A DNA stretch of 64,000 nucleotides from positions 3,658,001 to 3,722,000 of the forward strand of contig NZ_AP025592.1 in assembly GCF_023169965.1 (NCBI RefSeq). The letters are read 5' to 3'. A program made the translations under genes and the position numbers. Positions 37,231-48,377 of this stretch are shown here, piece after piece. Below the pieces are notes generated by a model. The model saw only the letters and a program-made list of their open reading frames with translations, had not been told where the DNA came from and searched no databases. The DNA is from Anaeromyxobacter paludicola (GTDB taxonomy: Bacteria; Myxococcota; Myxococcia; Myxococcales; Anaeromyxobacteraceae). Numbering within the stretch: the first letter of the stretch is position 1; every line of letters starts with the position of its first letter.

Positions 37231-40092
37231 TCAGGCGGCGGCCAGGGCGGCGGCGACCCGGGTCCGGAGGGCCTCGGGATCGAACGGTTTCTCCATCCAG
37301 CGCCCGGGGTTCTGGTCGAGGAAGGCGCGGGAGCGCGGGGTGAAGGCCCCGCCGGTGAGGAACACCATCCGCCTGGCCGCGTCCGGGCGTCGCCGCGAGA
37401 GCTCCTCGTAGCAGTCCATCCCCGAGAGCTCGGGCATGACCAGGTCGCAGACCACGAGGTCGAAGTGCTCGCCGGCCGCGAGCCGCTCCACCGCGGCGCG
37501 CGGGTCGGAGAGCGTCTCCACCTCGTGCTCCGGCTCGAGCGTGCGCCGGATCGAGCTCAGGACCAGCGGCTCGTCGTCCACGATCAGGATCCGGCCGCGC
37601 CGGCGGCCGGGCGGGCTCGCCAGCGGGAGCTCCGTCTGCTCGGCGGTCGCGGGCGGCAGGTCGAGGGTGAAGGTGGTCCCCCGGCCGAGCTCGCTCTCGA
37701 CCGAGATGACGCCGCCCATCCCGTCCACCAGGCCGTGGCAGATGGCGAGCCCGAGCCCGGAGCCCTCGCCCACCGGCTTGGTGGTGAAGAACGGGTCGAA
37801 GATGCGCGACAGGTGCTCGGGCGCGATGCCGCTGCCGGTGTCGCCGATCGTCAGCTCCACGCGGCCGCCGGGGTGGACCCGGCTCGTCACCCGGACCTCG
37901 TTCCGCTCCGGCGCGCCCTCCGGGATGGCCTGGATGGCGTTCATCACCAGGTTGAGCACGACCTGGGCGAGCTCGTGCTCGGTGGCCGACACCGGGGCCG
38001 TCTCGCGGAGGTCGGTCACCAGCCGGGCGCGGGGGCGCGCCTGCGCCTGCGCCATCCGCACGGCGGCGTCGGCCGCGGTCCGGACGTCGGCGCCGCGCCG
38101 GGCGCCGGCGGTGTCCTTGCGGCTGAAGGTGCGCAGCCCGCGGACGATCTCGCCGATCCGGCGGGCGCCGTCGCGCGACTCCCGCAGCGCCTCCACCAGC
38201 TCGGACGGCGAGACGCGGTCCAGGGCCGGCCCCTCGCCCGAGAGCTGCTGCTCCACGAAGTCGAGGTTGGCGAGCAGGTAGGAGAGGGGGTTGTTGATCT
38301 CGTGGGCCACGCCGGCCGAGAGCGTGCCGATGGAGGCGAGCCGGTCGGCGAAGACCAGCTCCGACTGGAGCCGCTGCCGGTCCGCCTCCTGGCGGCGCTG
38401 CTCGGTGAGGTCGCGGTTCACGCCCACCGCGCCGACGACCCGGCCCGCGGCGTCGCGCAGGGCGGTGGCCGTGATCTCGACCGGGATCTCGGTCCCGCCC
38501 TTGCGGAGCTGGACGGTCTCGGCGCGGGCGGTGCCGCAGCGCTCGATCTCGGCCCAGTAGGCCTCGCGCGTGGTGCCGGTGAAGCGCGCCCGGATCAGCT
38601 CGTGGGCCAGGCGGCCGACCGCCTCCTCGGCGGTCCAGCCGTACATCCGCTCGGCGCTGCCGGCCCAGGCGGTGATCACGCCGGCGCGATCGAGCGCCAT
38701 CACCGCGTCGGTCATGTTGGCGAGCAGGGCGGCGTGCTCGCGGGCCACGCGCGCCGCCCGGTTCCGCTCGGTCACGTCGCGGCAGACCGCGAAGGCGAAG
38801 CGCTCCTCGCCCACGGGGACCACCTGCAGGCTGAGCTCGATGGGGAAGGTGGAGCCGTCGGCGCGCCGGTGCTCCGCCTCCGCCACGAGGTGGCCGTCGC
38901 GCCAGGCCTGGGCCCACTGCGAGGACCAGATCGCGGCGGCGGCCGGCGTGCGCAGGCCCACCACGTGGGTCCCGATGAGCTCCTCGCGGCGGCGGCCGTA
39001 GACGGCCACCGCCCGGTCGTTCACCTCCACCAGGGCGCCCCGGCTGTCGAGCACGAGGACGATGTCGTGCGCCTGGGTCCAGAGCGCGTCGAAGCGCTGG
39101 CGCGCGGCCCGGGCGGAGAGCTCGCCGTGACGGGCCCGGAGCGCCGCCACCTGCCCCCGCCACCAGGAGATGAGCAGCCCGGAGCCGAGGAGGAGGAGGA
39201 GCACCACCGCCACCCCGAGCTGGAAGGTGCGATCGTGCGCCGGCGCCAGCAGCTCGGCGGCGTCGGCCTTCACGGCGAGCACCCAGGTCGAGCCGGGGAC
39301 CCGCCGCACCGCCGCGAGCACCTCCCGGCCGTACCGGTCGCGGGACGCCCGCACCCCCGTCTCGCCGCGCGCGGCGCGGGCGATGGCCGACGTGCCCTCG
39401 ATGGGGAAGCTGAGGCCGGCGCTCGCCCCGGGCAGGAGCGACAGGGGGACCACCTCGCGCTGCGACACCCGCGCGATGAGGGCCTCGGTCGAGGAGTCGT
39501 GGCGGGGGCGCCAGAGCGCGATGGGCGTGAGGCTCCGCTGCAGGTCGAAGCGGACGATGAGCCCCGCCTCGCCGCCGGGCACCTGCGCCGGGCGGGCGAT
39601 GGCGAGGACGAAGCCGTCGGCGTCCCGCTCGAGGTCCGAGAGCACCGGCGCGCCGCGCTCGCGCGAGAGCCGCAGCAGCCGGAGGTCGTCCGGGTCGCCC
39701 GGGCGCGAGCGGGTGGCGAGCACCAGCTCCCCCGCGCCGTCGCGCAGCTCCACGCAGTCCGCCTCCGCCGAGGCGCCCTCGCGCTCGAGCAGGTCGAGCA
39801 GCTGCATCCGCAGTCGCGGCTCCGGGTCGCCGGCGAGCACCCGCTCGATCGCCTCCATGGCGAACGAGTTCGCGAGCAGGTCGCTCCACTCGCGGACCTG
39901 GTGCTCGCGCCAGGCCACCACCTGCGCCACCTTCACGTCGGCGAGGGCCGAGAGCTCGCGATCCACCCGCTCCCGCGTCTCCCGCTGGAAGGCGCGGAGG
40001 TGGACGAAGGCGCCGCCGCAGAGGGTGGCCGCGAGCACCGCGAAGACCGCGAGCGGGGTGGCCCAGGCTTTGGCGCGCAGGTGGTCGGGCAT
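37231..40092 (-). CDS. Membrane hybrid histidine kinase with two PAS domains
   Basis: 953 residues, a paralogue of the kinase downstream. TM1 is about 11-31, TM2 about 292-311, with a periplasmic sensor between. Two PAS domains follow (about 330-445 and 450-570), then the DHp helix with His597 in VAHEINNPLSYLLANL, an ATPase domain with DTGSGIAP and GEGSGLGLAI, and a receiver domain with IVDDEP, phospho-Asp in LVVCDLVMPELSG and Lys in RWMEKPFD. The extra PAS is the main difference from its neighbour. The ATG at 40092 gives a positively charged N-terminus just before TM1; its ribosome-binding site is weak. It lies 66 bp downstream of clpB on the same strand. Confidence 0.86.
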   Translation of the reverse strand: MPDHLRAKAWATPLAVFAVLAATLCGGAFVHLRAFQRETRERVDRELSALADVKVAQVVAWREHQVREWSDLLANSFAMEAIERVLAGDPEPRLRMQLLDLLEREGASAEADCVELRDGAGELVLATRSRPGDPDDLRLLRLSRERGAPVLSDLERDADGFVLAIARPAQVPGGEAGLIVRFDLQRSLTPIALWRPRHDSSTEALIARVSQREVVPLSLLPGASAGLSFPIEGTSAIARAARGETGVRASRDRYGREVLAAVRRVPGSTWVLAVKADAAELLAPAHDRTFQLGVAVVLLLLLGSGLLISWWRGQVAALRARHGELSARAARQRFDALWTQAHDIVLVLDSRGALVEVNDRAVAVYGRRREELIGTHVVGLRTPAAAAIWSSQWAQAWRDGHLVAEAEHRRADGSTFPIELSLQVVPVGEERFAFAVCRDVTERNRAARVAREHAALLANMTDAVMALDRAGVITAWAGSAERMYGWTAEEAVGRLAHELIRARFTGTTREAYWAEIERCGTARAETVQLRKGGTEIPVEITATALRDAAGRVVGAVGVNRDLTEQRRQEADRQRLQSELVFADRLASIGTLSAGVAHEINNPLSYLLANLDFVEQQLSGEGPALDRVSPSELVEALRESRDGARRIGEIVRGLRTFSRKDTAGARRGADVRTAADAAVRMAQAQARPRARLVTDLRETAPVSATEHELAQVVLNLVMNAIQAIPEGAPERNEVRVTSRVHPGGRVELTIGDTGSGIAPEHLSRIFDPFFTTKPVGEGSGLGLAICHGLVDGMGGVISVESELGRGTTFTLDLPPATAEQTELPLASPPGRRRGRILIVDDEPLVLSSIRRTLEPEHEVETLSDPRAAVERLAAGEHFDLVVCDLVMPELSGMDCYEELSRRRPDAARRMVFLTGGAFTPRSRAFLDQNPGRWMEKPFDPEALRTRVAAALAAA

Positions 40093-40158
40093 CGGGCGGG
40101 GTGCGCACGATAACCCGGATGAGGCAGCCCGTTCCACATGGGCGCCGGACCCACCGCC

Positions 40159-42798
<2,640 letters not shown>

Positions 42799-42929
42799 GC
42801 CGCGCAACGTAAGACCGGCAGGGGCCCTGGCAAGCGCGGTGCATCACGGCCGGTCCCGACAGGGCAGGGACGGGGCGGGTAGGATGTGCTACCACTAGGG
42901 GGGTACGGGCGGGGGCTCGGAGGAACGCG

Positions 42930-43247
42930 ATGGCGGACCGCACGGACCCCGACGAGCAGGACGGCACGGAGGCGCTCGCGCCCGACTGCGAGGAGCTCCG
43001 GGCGCGCCACGAGCACTTCGTGCGCATCATGGCCCACGACGTCCGCAACCCGCTCCAGGTCATCCTGCTCCAGGCGGAGCGGCTCCAGCGGCTCCTGCCC
43101 GAGCCCGAGTCGCGCGAGCGGCGGGCCGCCGACGTGATCGCCGTCGCGGTGCGGCAGCTCGACGCGCTGATCCGGCAGCGGGTCCGGGAGGCGCGCGGGG
43201 AGGAGGAGCACCCCGAGGACGGGGCGGGCGCCGCGCGGGGGCGTTGA
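42930..43247 (+). CDS. Small protein made of a lone histidine-kinase DHp (HisKA) domain
   Basis: 105 residues. The centre is a HisKA phospho-acceptor helix, FVRIMAHDVRNPLQVILLQAE with His36 followed by the conserved N-P, and a second helix that would complete the dimerising four-helix bundle. There is no ATPase domain: the protein ends 60 residues later in an acidic/alanine tail with a stop, and the next gene is unrelated. It has a good ribosome-binding site (GGAGGA). It could be a phosphotransfer protein, a decoy that pairs with a kinase, or a truncated kinase kept by chance. It is not long enough to be any standard kinase. Confidence 0.7.
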   Translation: MADRTDPDEQDGTEALAPDCEELRARHEHFVRIMAHDVRNPLQVILLQAERLQRLLPEPESRERRAADVIAVAVRQLDALIRQRVREARGEEEHPEDGAGAARGR

Positions 43248-43349
43248 CGGGCCGCGCGGCTCGCCCGGTCACGCCTGGTCCTTGCGCCCGCTGCCGCGCG
43301 GCCCCAGACCCGACGGAGCCCGTCCCTCGCGCTCCGGAGCCCCTCCCCC

Positions 43350-44426
43350 TTGATCGCCTCCCGCCCGCCGCACCCGGTCGTCCTCTCGGTCGGCAGGGCC
43401 CTGCCGGAGCACCACGTCGATCAGGAGACGCTCATCGCGGTCTTCCGCGAGCTCTGGTCCCGCAAGCACCACAACGCCGCCCGGCTCGAGGATCTGCACC
43501 GGGCCGTGGGGGTGGGCGGCCGCCACCTCGCCCTGCCGCTCTCGGAGTACCCGCCGCTCGACACCTTCGCGAAGTGCAACGACGCCTGGCTCCGCGTCGC
43601 CGTGGACCTGGGGGAGCGCGCGGTGCGCGACGGCCTCGCCCGCGCCGGCCTCGCGCCGGCCGACGTGGACCAGCTCTTCTTCGTCACCGTCACCGGGATC
43701 GCGACCCCCTCGGTGGACGCCCGGCTCATGAACCGGCTCGGGCTCCGGCCCGGGGTGAGGCGCACGCCGGTCTTCGGGCTCGGGTGCGTGGCCGGCGCCG
43801 CCGTGACCGCCCGCGCCGCCGACGCGCTGCGCGCCTGGCCGGGGGAGGTGGCGGTGATGCTCTCGGTCGAGCTCTGCTCGCTCACGCTCCAGCGCGACGA
43901 CCTCTCGGTGGCGAACCTGGTCGCCTCCGGCCTCTTCGGCGACGGCGCGGCGGCGGTGGTGCTCGCGGGCGGGGAGCGGGCGGTCGGGCCGGGGCCGCGC
44001 GTGCTCGCGACGCGGTCGATCTTCTACCCGGACAGCGAGCGGGTCATGGGCTGGGACGTGGTGGAGGGCGGCTTCAAGGTGGTGCTGGCCGCGTCGGTGC
44101 CGCAGATCGTCCGCGAGCACGTCGGCGGCGACGTGGACCGGTTCCTCGCCGACGCCGGCCTGACGCGGCGGCAGATCCGGCACTGGGTGGCGCACACCGG
44201 CGGGCCGAAGGTGCTCGAGGCCTTCGAGACCTCGCTCGAGCTGCCGGAGGGCGCCCTGGCGCGGAGCTGGCGATCCCTGTCCGAGGTCGGGAACCTCTCC
44301 TCGGCCTCGGTGCTCTTCGTGCTCGGGGAGCTGCTCGACGCGGGGGAGGCGCGGCCGGGGGACCTCGGCCTGCTCCTCGCCATGGGGCCGGGCTTCTGCG
44401 CCGAGCTGGTGCTCCTGCAATGGTGA
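43350..44426 (+). CDS. Type III polyketide synthase (chalcone synthase-like)
   Basis: 358 residues, the normal type III PKS size. The Cys-His-Asn triad is visible: Cys146 in VFGLGCVAGAA, His282 in WVAHTGGPKVLEA and Asn315 in SEVGNLSSASVL. It would extend an acyl starter with malonyl-CoA and cyclise the chain to a resorcinol, pyrone or related ring. It is the first of five overlapping genes encoding a methyltransferase, an ACP, a fatty acyl-AMP ligase and a FAD oxidoreductase, which suggests a long-chain acyl starter loaded from the ACP. The start is a TTG at 43350 with GGAG about 11 nt upstream; its exact position is uncertain by a few residues. Confidence 0.88.
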   Translation: MIASRPPHPVVLSVGRALPEHHVDQETLIAVFRELWSRKHHNAARLEDLHRAVGVGGRHLALPLSEYPPLDTFAKCNDAWLRVAVDLGERAVRDGLARAGLAPADVDQLFFVTVTGIATPSVDARLMNRLGLRPGVRRTPVFGLGCVAGAAVTARAADALRAWPGEVAVMLSVELCSLTLQRDDLSVANLVASGLFGDGAAAVVLAGGERAVGPGPRVLATRSIFYPDSERVMGWDVVEGGFKVVLAASVPQIVREHVGGDVDRFLADAGLTRRQIRHWVAHTGGPKVLEAFETSLELPEGALARSWRSLSEVGNLSSASVLFVLGELLDAGEARPGDLGLLLAMGPGFCAELVLLQW

Positions 44427-45118
44427 ACAACGCGCTGCCCGGGATGGTCCTCGCCTCGGCCGTGGCCGCCGAGCGCGGGGTCGAGCTCTGGCTCTCGGCC
44501 CGCAACGCCCGGCGGCTCCGGCGGGCGGGGGCGGTGGAGGCGGGGCGGGCGCACTACCCGGCGATGGTGGCGTTCCACGCCGCGCTCCTCGCGGCCTGCC
44601 TCGCCTGGCCGCTCCTCGGGGGCGAGCGGCCGAGGCTCGCGGTGGCGATCCCCGCGGTGGTCGCGGTGCTGCTCGCGCAGGCGCTGCGCTGGTGGGCGGT
44701 CGCCACGCTGGGCGGGCGGTGGACGACGCGCGTGCTGGTGCTCCCGGGAGCGCCCCCGGTGACCGGCGGGCCCTACCGCTTCTTCCACCACCCCAACTAC
44801 CTGGCCGTCGCCGTCGAGGTGGCCGCGCTGCCGCTCTCGGTGGGCGCGTGGATCGTCGCGCTCGCCGCGACGCTCCTCAACGCGGCGCTCATGGCAGTGC
44901 GGATCCCCGAGGAGGAGCGCGCGCTCGGGCCGGCCTGGGCGGAGGCCTTTGCGGGCGCGGAGCCCGTCGCGGCGCCGCGGGCCGCCCCGCCCCAGCCCTC
45001 CCCGCCCGAGCGGGGAGGGGGCGCCCCGGGCGGCCTCGAGGACGGCGGCTCCCCGCGCGCCCCTCTTCCCCTCTCCCGCGGAGCGGGGGACGGACAGGGA
45101 GGGGGCGGCGGCGGATGA
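44420..45118 (+). CDS. Membrane methyltransferase, isoprenylcysteine carboxyl methyltransferase (ICMT)-like
   Basis: 232 residues with about five membrane segments. The C-terminal catalytic signature of the ICMT/PEMT group is present: GPYRFFHHPNYLAVAVEVAALPL and the acidic IPEEERALG. Proteins of this type sit beside type III PKS genes in Streptomyces (SrsB) and Bacillus (BpsB), where they O-methylate phenolic lipids or alkylpyrones; the same job is inferred here. The ATG overlaps the PKS stop. Residues from about 191 to the end are encoded by the palindromic element at 44991-45108, which has replaced or extended the natural C-terminus without touching the catalytic part. Confidence 0.8.
   Translation: MVNNALPGMVLASAVAAERGVELWLSARNARRLRRAGAVEAGRAHYPAMVAFHAALLAACLAWPLLGGERPRLAVAIPAVVAVLLAQALRWWAVATLGGRWTTRVLVLPGAPPVTGGPYRFFHHPNYLAVAVEVAALPLSVGAWIVALAATLLNAALMAVRIPEEERALGPAWAEAFAGAEPVAAPRAAPPQPSPPERGGGAPGGLEDGGSPRAPLPLSRGAGDGQGGGGGG
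44991..45108. repeat. Bipartite C/G-rich palindromic element at the 3' end of the methyltransferase gene
   Basis: Same two-palindrome layout and orientation of parts as 14128-14248. It encodes the last 40 or so residues of the methyltransferase, and its terminal GGGAGGGGG lies about 10 nt before the ACP start, where it can serve as the Shine-Dalgarno. Confidence 0.8.
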
Positions 45119-45372
45119 GCGGGCGCGAGGCCGCGGTCGCCGCGGAGATCCGCCGGCTCGCCCGCGAGGAGCTGAAGCTCGAGGGCGAGGTCGGCGCCGA
45201 CGAGGAGCTCGCCGGGCAGCTCGACTCGATGGCGCTCCTCGCGCTGGTGGTCGCGGTGGAGGACCGCTTCCTCGTCGTCCTCACCGACGACGACGCGGCC
45301 GGCGCCCGGACGCTCACCGACCTGGCGCGGCTCGTGGTCGCGAAGCAGGTGGCCGCCGAGGGGGCGAGGTGA
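45115..45372 (+). CDS. Acyl carrier protein
   Basis: 85 residues, acidic and helical. The phosphopantetheine attachment site is Ser38 in GQLDSMALLALVVAVEDRF, a clear match to the carrier-protein DSx motif, with VVLTDDDAAGARTLTDLARLV as helix III and IV. It would carry the fatty acyl chain activated by the adjacent acyl-AMP ligase and pass it to the type III PKS. Its ATG overlaps the methyltransferase stop (ATGA) and its stop overlaps the ligase start (GTGA). Confidence 0.85.
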   Translation: MSGREAAVAAEIRRLAREELKLEGEVGADEELAGQLDSMALLALVVAVEDRFLVVLTDDDAAGARTLTDLARLVVAKQVAAEGAR

Positions 45373-47249
45373 GGGGCCCGCCCGCGCCGCCTCCCCGTCA
45401 CGCGACCGTGAACGAGGCGCTGGCCGCGGCGGCGCGCCACCCCTCGGGCGCCACCTTCGTGGACCTGCGGGAGCGCGAGGAGCGGCGCTCCTGGCGCGAG
45501 GTGCGCGACCGGGCGCGCGCCGTCGCCGGGGGGCTCGTCCGGCTCGGGGTCCGGCGCGGCGACCGGGTGGCGCTCGTGTTCCGCACCGAGCCCGACTTCC
45601 TCGCCGCGTTCTTCGGCGCGCTCCTCGCCGCGGCGGTGCCGGTGCCGCTCTACCCGCCGGTGCGGCTGGGCCGGCTCGAGGAGTACCTCGACGCCACGGC
45701 GCGGATGCTTCAGGTCTCCGGGGCGCGCCTGCTCCTCGCCTCGGCGCCGCTCCGCCGGCTGCTCGGCGAGGTGGTGGCGCGGGCGCGGCCTCTGCTCGGC
45801 TGCCGCGGCCTCGACGGCCTGCCCGCGGCCGATCCGCTGGAGCTCCCGGCCGCGCCGGACGAGCTCGCGCTGGTGCAGTTCAGCTCCGGCTCGACGGTGG
45901 CCCCCAAGCCGGTGGCGCTCACCCACGCCGCGCTCGCGGCCCAGTCGGCGGCGCTGCTCGCGCTCGTCCGCCCCACGCCGGCCGACGTGCTCGTCTCGTG
46001 GCTGCCGCTGTACCACGACATGGGGCTCATCGGCGGCCTCCTCTCGGCCGTCTCCTACCCCGGCCCGGCGGTGCTCATCCCCCCCGAGCACTTCCTCGCC
46101 CGCCCCGCGCTCTGGCCGCGCGCCATCTCGCGCCACCGCGGGACGATCTGCGCCGCGCCCAGCTTCGCCTTCGCCTACGCCGAGGCCCGCGTGCGCGACC
46201 GGGAGCTCGAGGGCGTGGACCTCTCCTCCTGGCGCGTGGCGCTCGACGGCGCCGAGCCGGTCTCGGCGGAGGCGCTCCGGCGCTTCGCCGCCCGCTTCGC
46301 GCGCCACGGCCTCGACCCGCGCGCGCTCCGCCCGGTGTACGGCCTCTCCGAGGCGGCGCTGGCGGTCACCTTCTCCGACGGCGGCTGGCCCCCGCGCACG
46401 CTCCGGCTCGACCCGCTGCGGCTCGCGCGCGAGGGGGTGGTGGCGCCCGGCGATCGCGAGGTGGCGAGCGTGGGGCGGCCCATCCCCGGGGCGGAGGTGG
46501 AGGTGCGCGGGCCCGACGGCGCGCCGCTCCCGGAGCGGCGGCTCGGCCGGATCTTCGCGCGGGGCCCCTCGCTGATGCGGGGCTACCTCGGGGACGAGGC
46601 GGCCACGGCGCGCGCCCTCGCCGGCGGCTGGCTCGACACCGGCGACCTCGGCTTCGCCTGCGAGGGCGAGCTCTACGTGCACGGCCGCGCCAAGGACGTG
46701 GTCATCGTCCGCGGCGCCAACCACGCGCCGGAGGAGTTCGAGGCCTGCCTCGCCGGCCTGCCCGGGCTCCGCGCCGGCTGCGCGGTGGCGGTGGGCCACG
46801 CGCCCGACGGCGGCGACGGCGAGGAGCTCCTCATCCTGGCCGAGCTGGAGCGGGCCGACGCCCCGCCTCGCGCGTCGCCCTCGCCGCCTGGTCCCGCGCC
46901 GTCTCACGAGGTTCCCCCTCCCCGCCGCGCGGGGAGGGCCGGGGAGGGGCCCGGCGCCCGCGCGGATCTGGAGGCCACCATCCGCCGCGCCCTCCTCGAG
47001 CGCACCGGCGTCTCCCCGCACGCGGTGATCCTGCTCCCGCCCGGCGCGCTCCCCCGCACCTCCTCGGGAAAGCTCCGGCGCGGCGAGGCGCTGCGCCGCC
47101 ACCTCGCCGGCGAGCTCTCCCCGCCCGCCCCGGTGACGCCGCTCGCCCTCGCCAGGGCCTTCTCCCGCTCCGCGCTCGCCTACGCGCGCGCCCGGCTCGC
47201 CCCGGTCCGCGCGGCCGCCCCGAGCCACCCCGGTGAGCCGCCCGCGTGA
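45369..47249 (+). CDS. Fatty acyl-AMP ligase (FAAL-type adenylating enzyme)
   Basis: 626 residues. Adenylation motifs: SSGSTVAPKPVALTH (P-loop), SWLPLYHDMGLIGG (the YHDMGLIG signature usual in FAALs), YGLSEAALAVTFSDGG, GWLDTGDLGF and the C-terminal SSGKLRR with the catalytic Lys. FAALs form acyl-adenylates and load them on carrier proteins rather than CoA, fitting the ACP gene just upstream. The GTG start overlaps the ACP stop. About residues 515-528, in the linker before the C-terminal subdomain end, are encoded by a single palindromic element (46911-46952). The alternative reading as an acyl-CoA ligase is less likely given the ACP. Confidence 0.86.
   Translation: MRGPPAPPPRHATVNEALAAAARHPSGATFVDLREREERRSWREVRDRARAVAGGLVRLGVRRGDRVALVFRTEPDFLAAFFGALLAAAVPVPLYPPVRLGRLEEYLDATARMLQVSGARLLLASAPLRRLLGEVVARARPLLGCRGLDGLPAADPLELPAAPDELALVQFSSGSTVAPKPVALTHAALAAQSAALLALVRPTPADVLVSWLPLYHDMGLIGGLLSAVSYPGPAVLIPPEHFLARPALWPRAISRHRGTICAAPSFAFAYAEARVRDRELEGVDLSSWRVALDGAEPVSAEALRRFAARFARHGLDPRALRPVYGLSEAALAVTFSDGGWPPRTLRLDPLRLAREGVVAPGDREVASVGRPIPGAEVEVRGPDGAPLPERRLGRIFARGPSLMRGYLGDEAATARALAGGWLDTGDLGFACEGELYVHGRAKDVVIVRGANHAPEEFEACLAGLPGLRAGCAVAVGHAPDGGDGEELLILAELERADAPPRASPSPPGPAPSHEVPPPRRAGRAGEGPGARADLEATIRRALLERTGVSPHAVILLPPGALPRTSSGKLRRGEALRRHLAGELSPPAPVTPLALARAFSRSALAYARARLAPVRAAAPSHPGEPPA
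46911..46952. repeat. Single C/G-rich palindromic element inside the FAAL gene
   Basis: CCCCTCCCCGCCGCGCGGGG core with a GGGCCGGGGAGGGGC tail, read in frame as part of a Pro/Arg/Gly-rich loop. Confidence 0.7.
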
Positions 47250-48328
47250 GGGACGTGCTCGTCATCGGCGGCGGCCCGGCCGGCCTCGCGGCCGCCATCG
47301 CCGCCGCGGCGCGGGGGCTCTCGGTCGAGGTGCTCGAGCGGCGTGCCCTCCCGGCCGACAAGCCGTGCGGGGAGGGGATCCTGCCGGCCGGCGTCGCCGC
47401 CCTCGGGGCGCTCGGCGCGCTGCCGCGGCTCGATCGCGCGTCGGTCTCCCCGGTCCGCGCCATCCGCTGGCTCGACGAGAGCGGCGCCCGGGCCGAGGCG
47501 CGGCTCCGCGGCGCGGGCGGCCTGGGCGTCCGGCGCACCGCGCTCTCGGCGGCCCTCCTCGACCGGGCGCGCCACCTCGGGGTGGCCGTCCGCGAGGGGT
47601 GCGAGGTGCGCGCCCACCGGCGGGAGCCGGACGGCGTCACCCTGGAGACGAGCGACGGCGAGCGCCGGGGCCGCCTGCTGGTCGCCGCGGACGGGCTCGC
47701 CTCGCCGGTCCGCGCCCGCGAGGGCTGGGACCTCCCCGGACCCGAGCGGCGCCGCTTCGGGGTGCGCCGGCACCTGGCGCGCGCCCCCTGGAGCGACGCG
47801 GTGGAGGTGCACTTCGCCGACGGGGCCGAGGCCTACGTGACCCCCGCGGGGCCGGGGCGGGTCGGGGTGGCGCTCCTCTTCGAGGAGGACGCGCCCCACG
47901 CCTTCGAGCGGCTCCTGACGCGCTTCCCCGCCCTCGGCGACCGGCTCGCCGGCGCGCCCTTCGAGACGCCCGCCGCGGGCGCCGGGCCGCTCGAGCGGCG
48001 GGCGTCACGGGTCTGCGCCGACCGGCTGGTGCTCCTCGGCGACGCCGCCGGCTACGTGGACGCCCTCACCGGCGAGGGGCTGTCGCTCGCCTTCGACGCC
48101 GCCCTCGCGCTCGGCCGCTGCCTGCCGGAGGCGCTCGCCCGGGACGGCGCCCGGGCGGCCCTGCGCCCGTGGGAGCGCGAGGTGCGGTCGCGCTGGCGCC
48201 GGTACCAGGCGATCACCCGCCTGGTGCTCGCCGTCTCGCGCCGCCCGCCGCTGCGCCGGCGCGCCATCGCCCTGCTCGGCGCGAGCCCCCAACTTTTCGG
48301 TGCCCTGGTCCATTCGGCCATCGGGTAG
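47246..48328 (+). CDS. FAD-dependent oxidoreductase, geranylgeranyl reductase / aromatic hydroxylase type
   Basis: 360 residues. FAD-binding GGGPAGLAAAIAAAARG at the N-terminus, a CGEGILPAGVAAL segment, and the second FAD motif LVLLGDAAGYVDALTGEGLSLAF, typical of the p-hydroxybenzoate hydroxylase/geranylgeranyl reductase superfamily. In the Streptomyces srs cluster a flavoprotein (SrsC) hydroxylates the methylated alkylresorcinol toward a quinone; this gene sits in the equivalent place, after PKS, methyltransferase, ACP and ligase. Hydroxylation or reduction of the lipid chain cannot be told apart from sequence. The GTG start overlaps the FAAL stop (GTGA). Confidence 0.82.
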   Translation: MRDVLVIGGGPAGLAAAIAAAARGLSVEVLERRALPADKPCGEGILPAGVAALGALGALPRLDRASVSPVRAIRWLDESGARAEARLRGAGGLGVRRTALSAALLDRARHLGVAVREGCEVRAHRREPDGVTLETSDGERRGRLLVAADGLASPVRAREGWDLPGPERRRFGVRRHLARAPWSDAVEVHFADGAEAYVTPAGPGRVGVALLFEEDAPHAFERLLTRFPALGDRLAGAPFETPAAGAGPLERRASRVCADRLVLLGDAAGYVDALTGEGLSLAFDAALALGRCLPEALARDGARAALRPWEREVRSRWRRYQAITRLVLAVSRRPPLRRRAIALLGASPQLFGALVHSAIG

Positions 48329-48377
48329 AAGGGGCGCCTGCGCCTAAGATGGCGCGGACAACCGGCAGGAGAACGAC

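Noticed and set aside
34637-40113. Long open frames on both strands across the kinase pair
   Set aside because: Only the frames with TM, PAS, HisKA, ATPase and receiver motifs are coding; the others are low-complexity shadows.
42799-42929. Heat-shock promoter or CIRCE element upstream of clpB
   Set aside because: No CIRCE inverted repeat and no convincing sigma-32 -35/-10 pair found.
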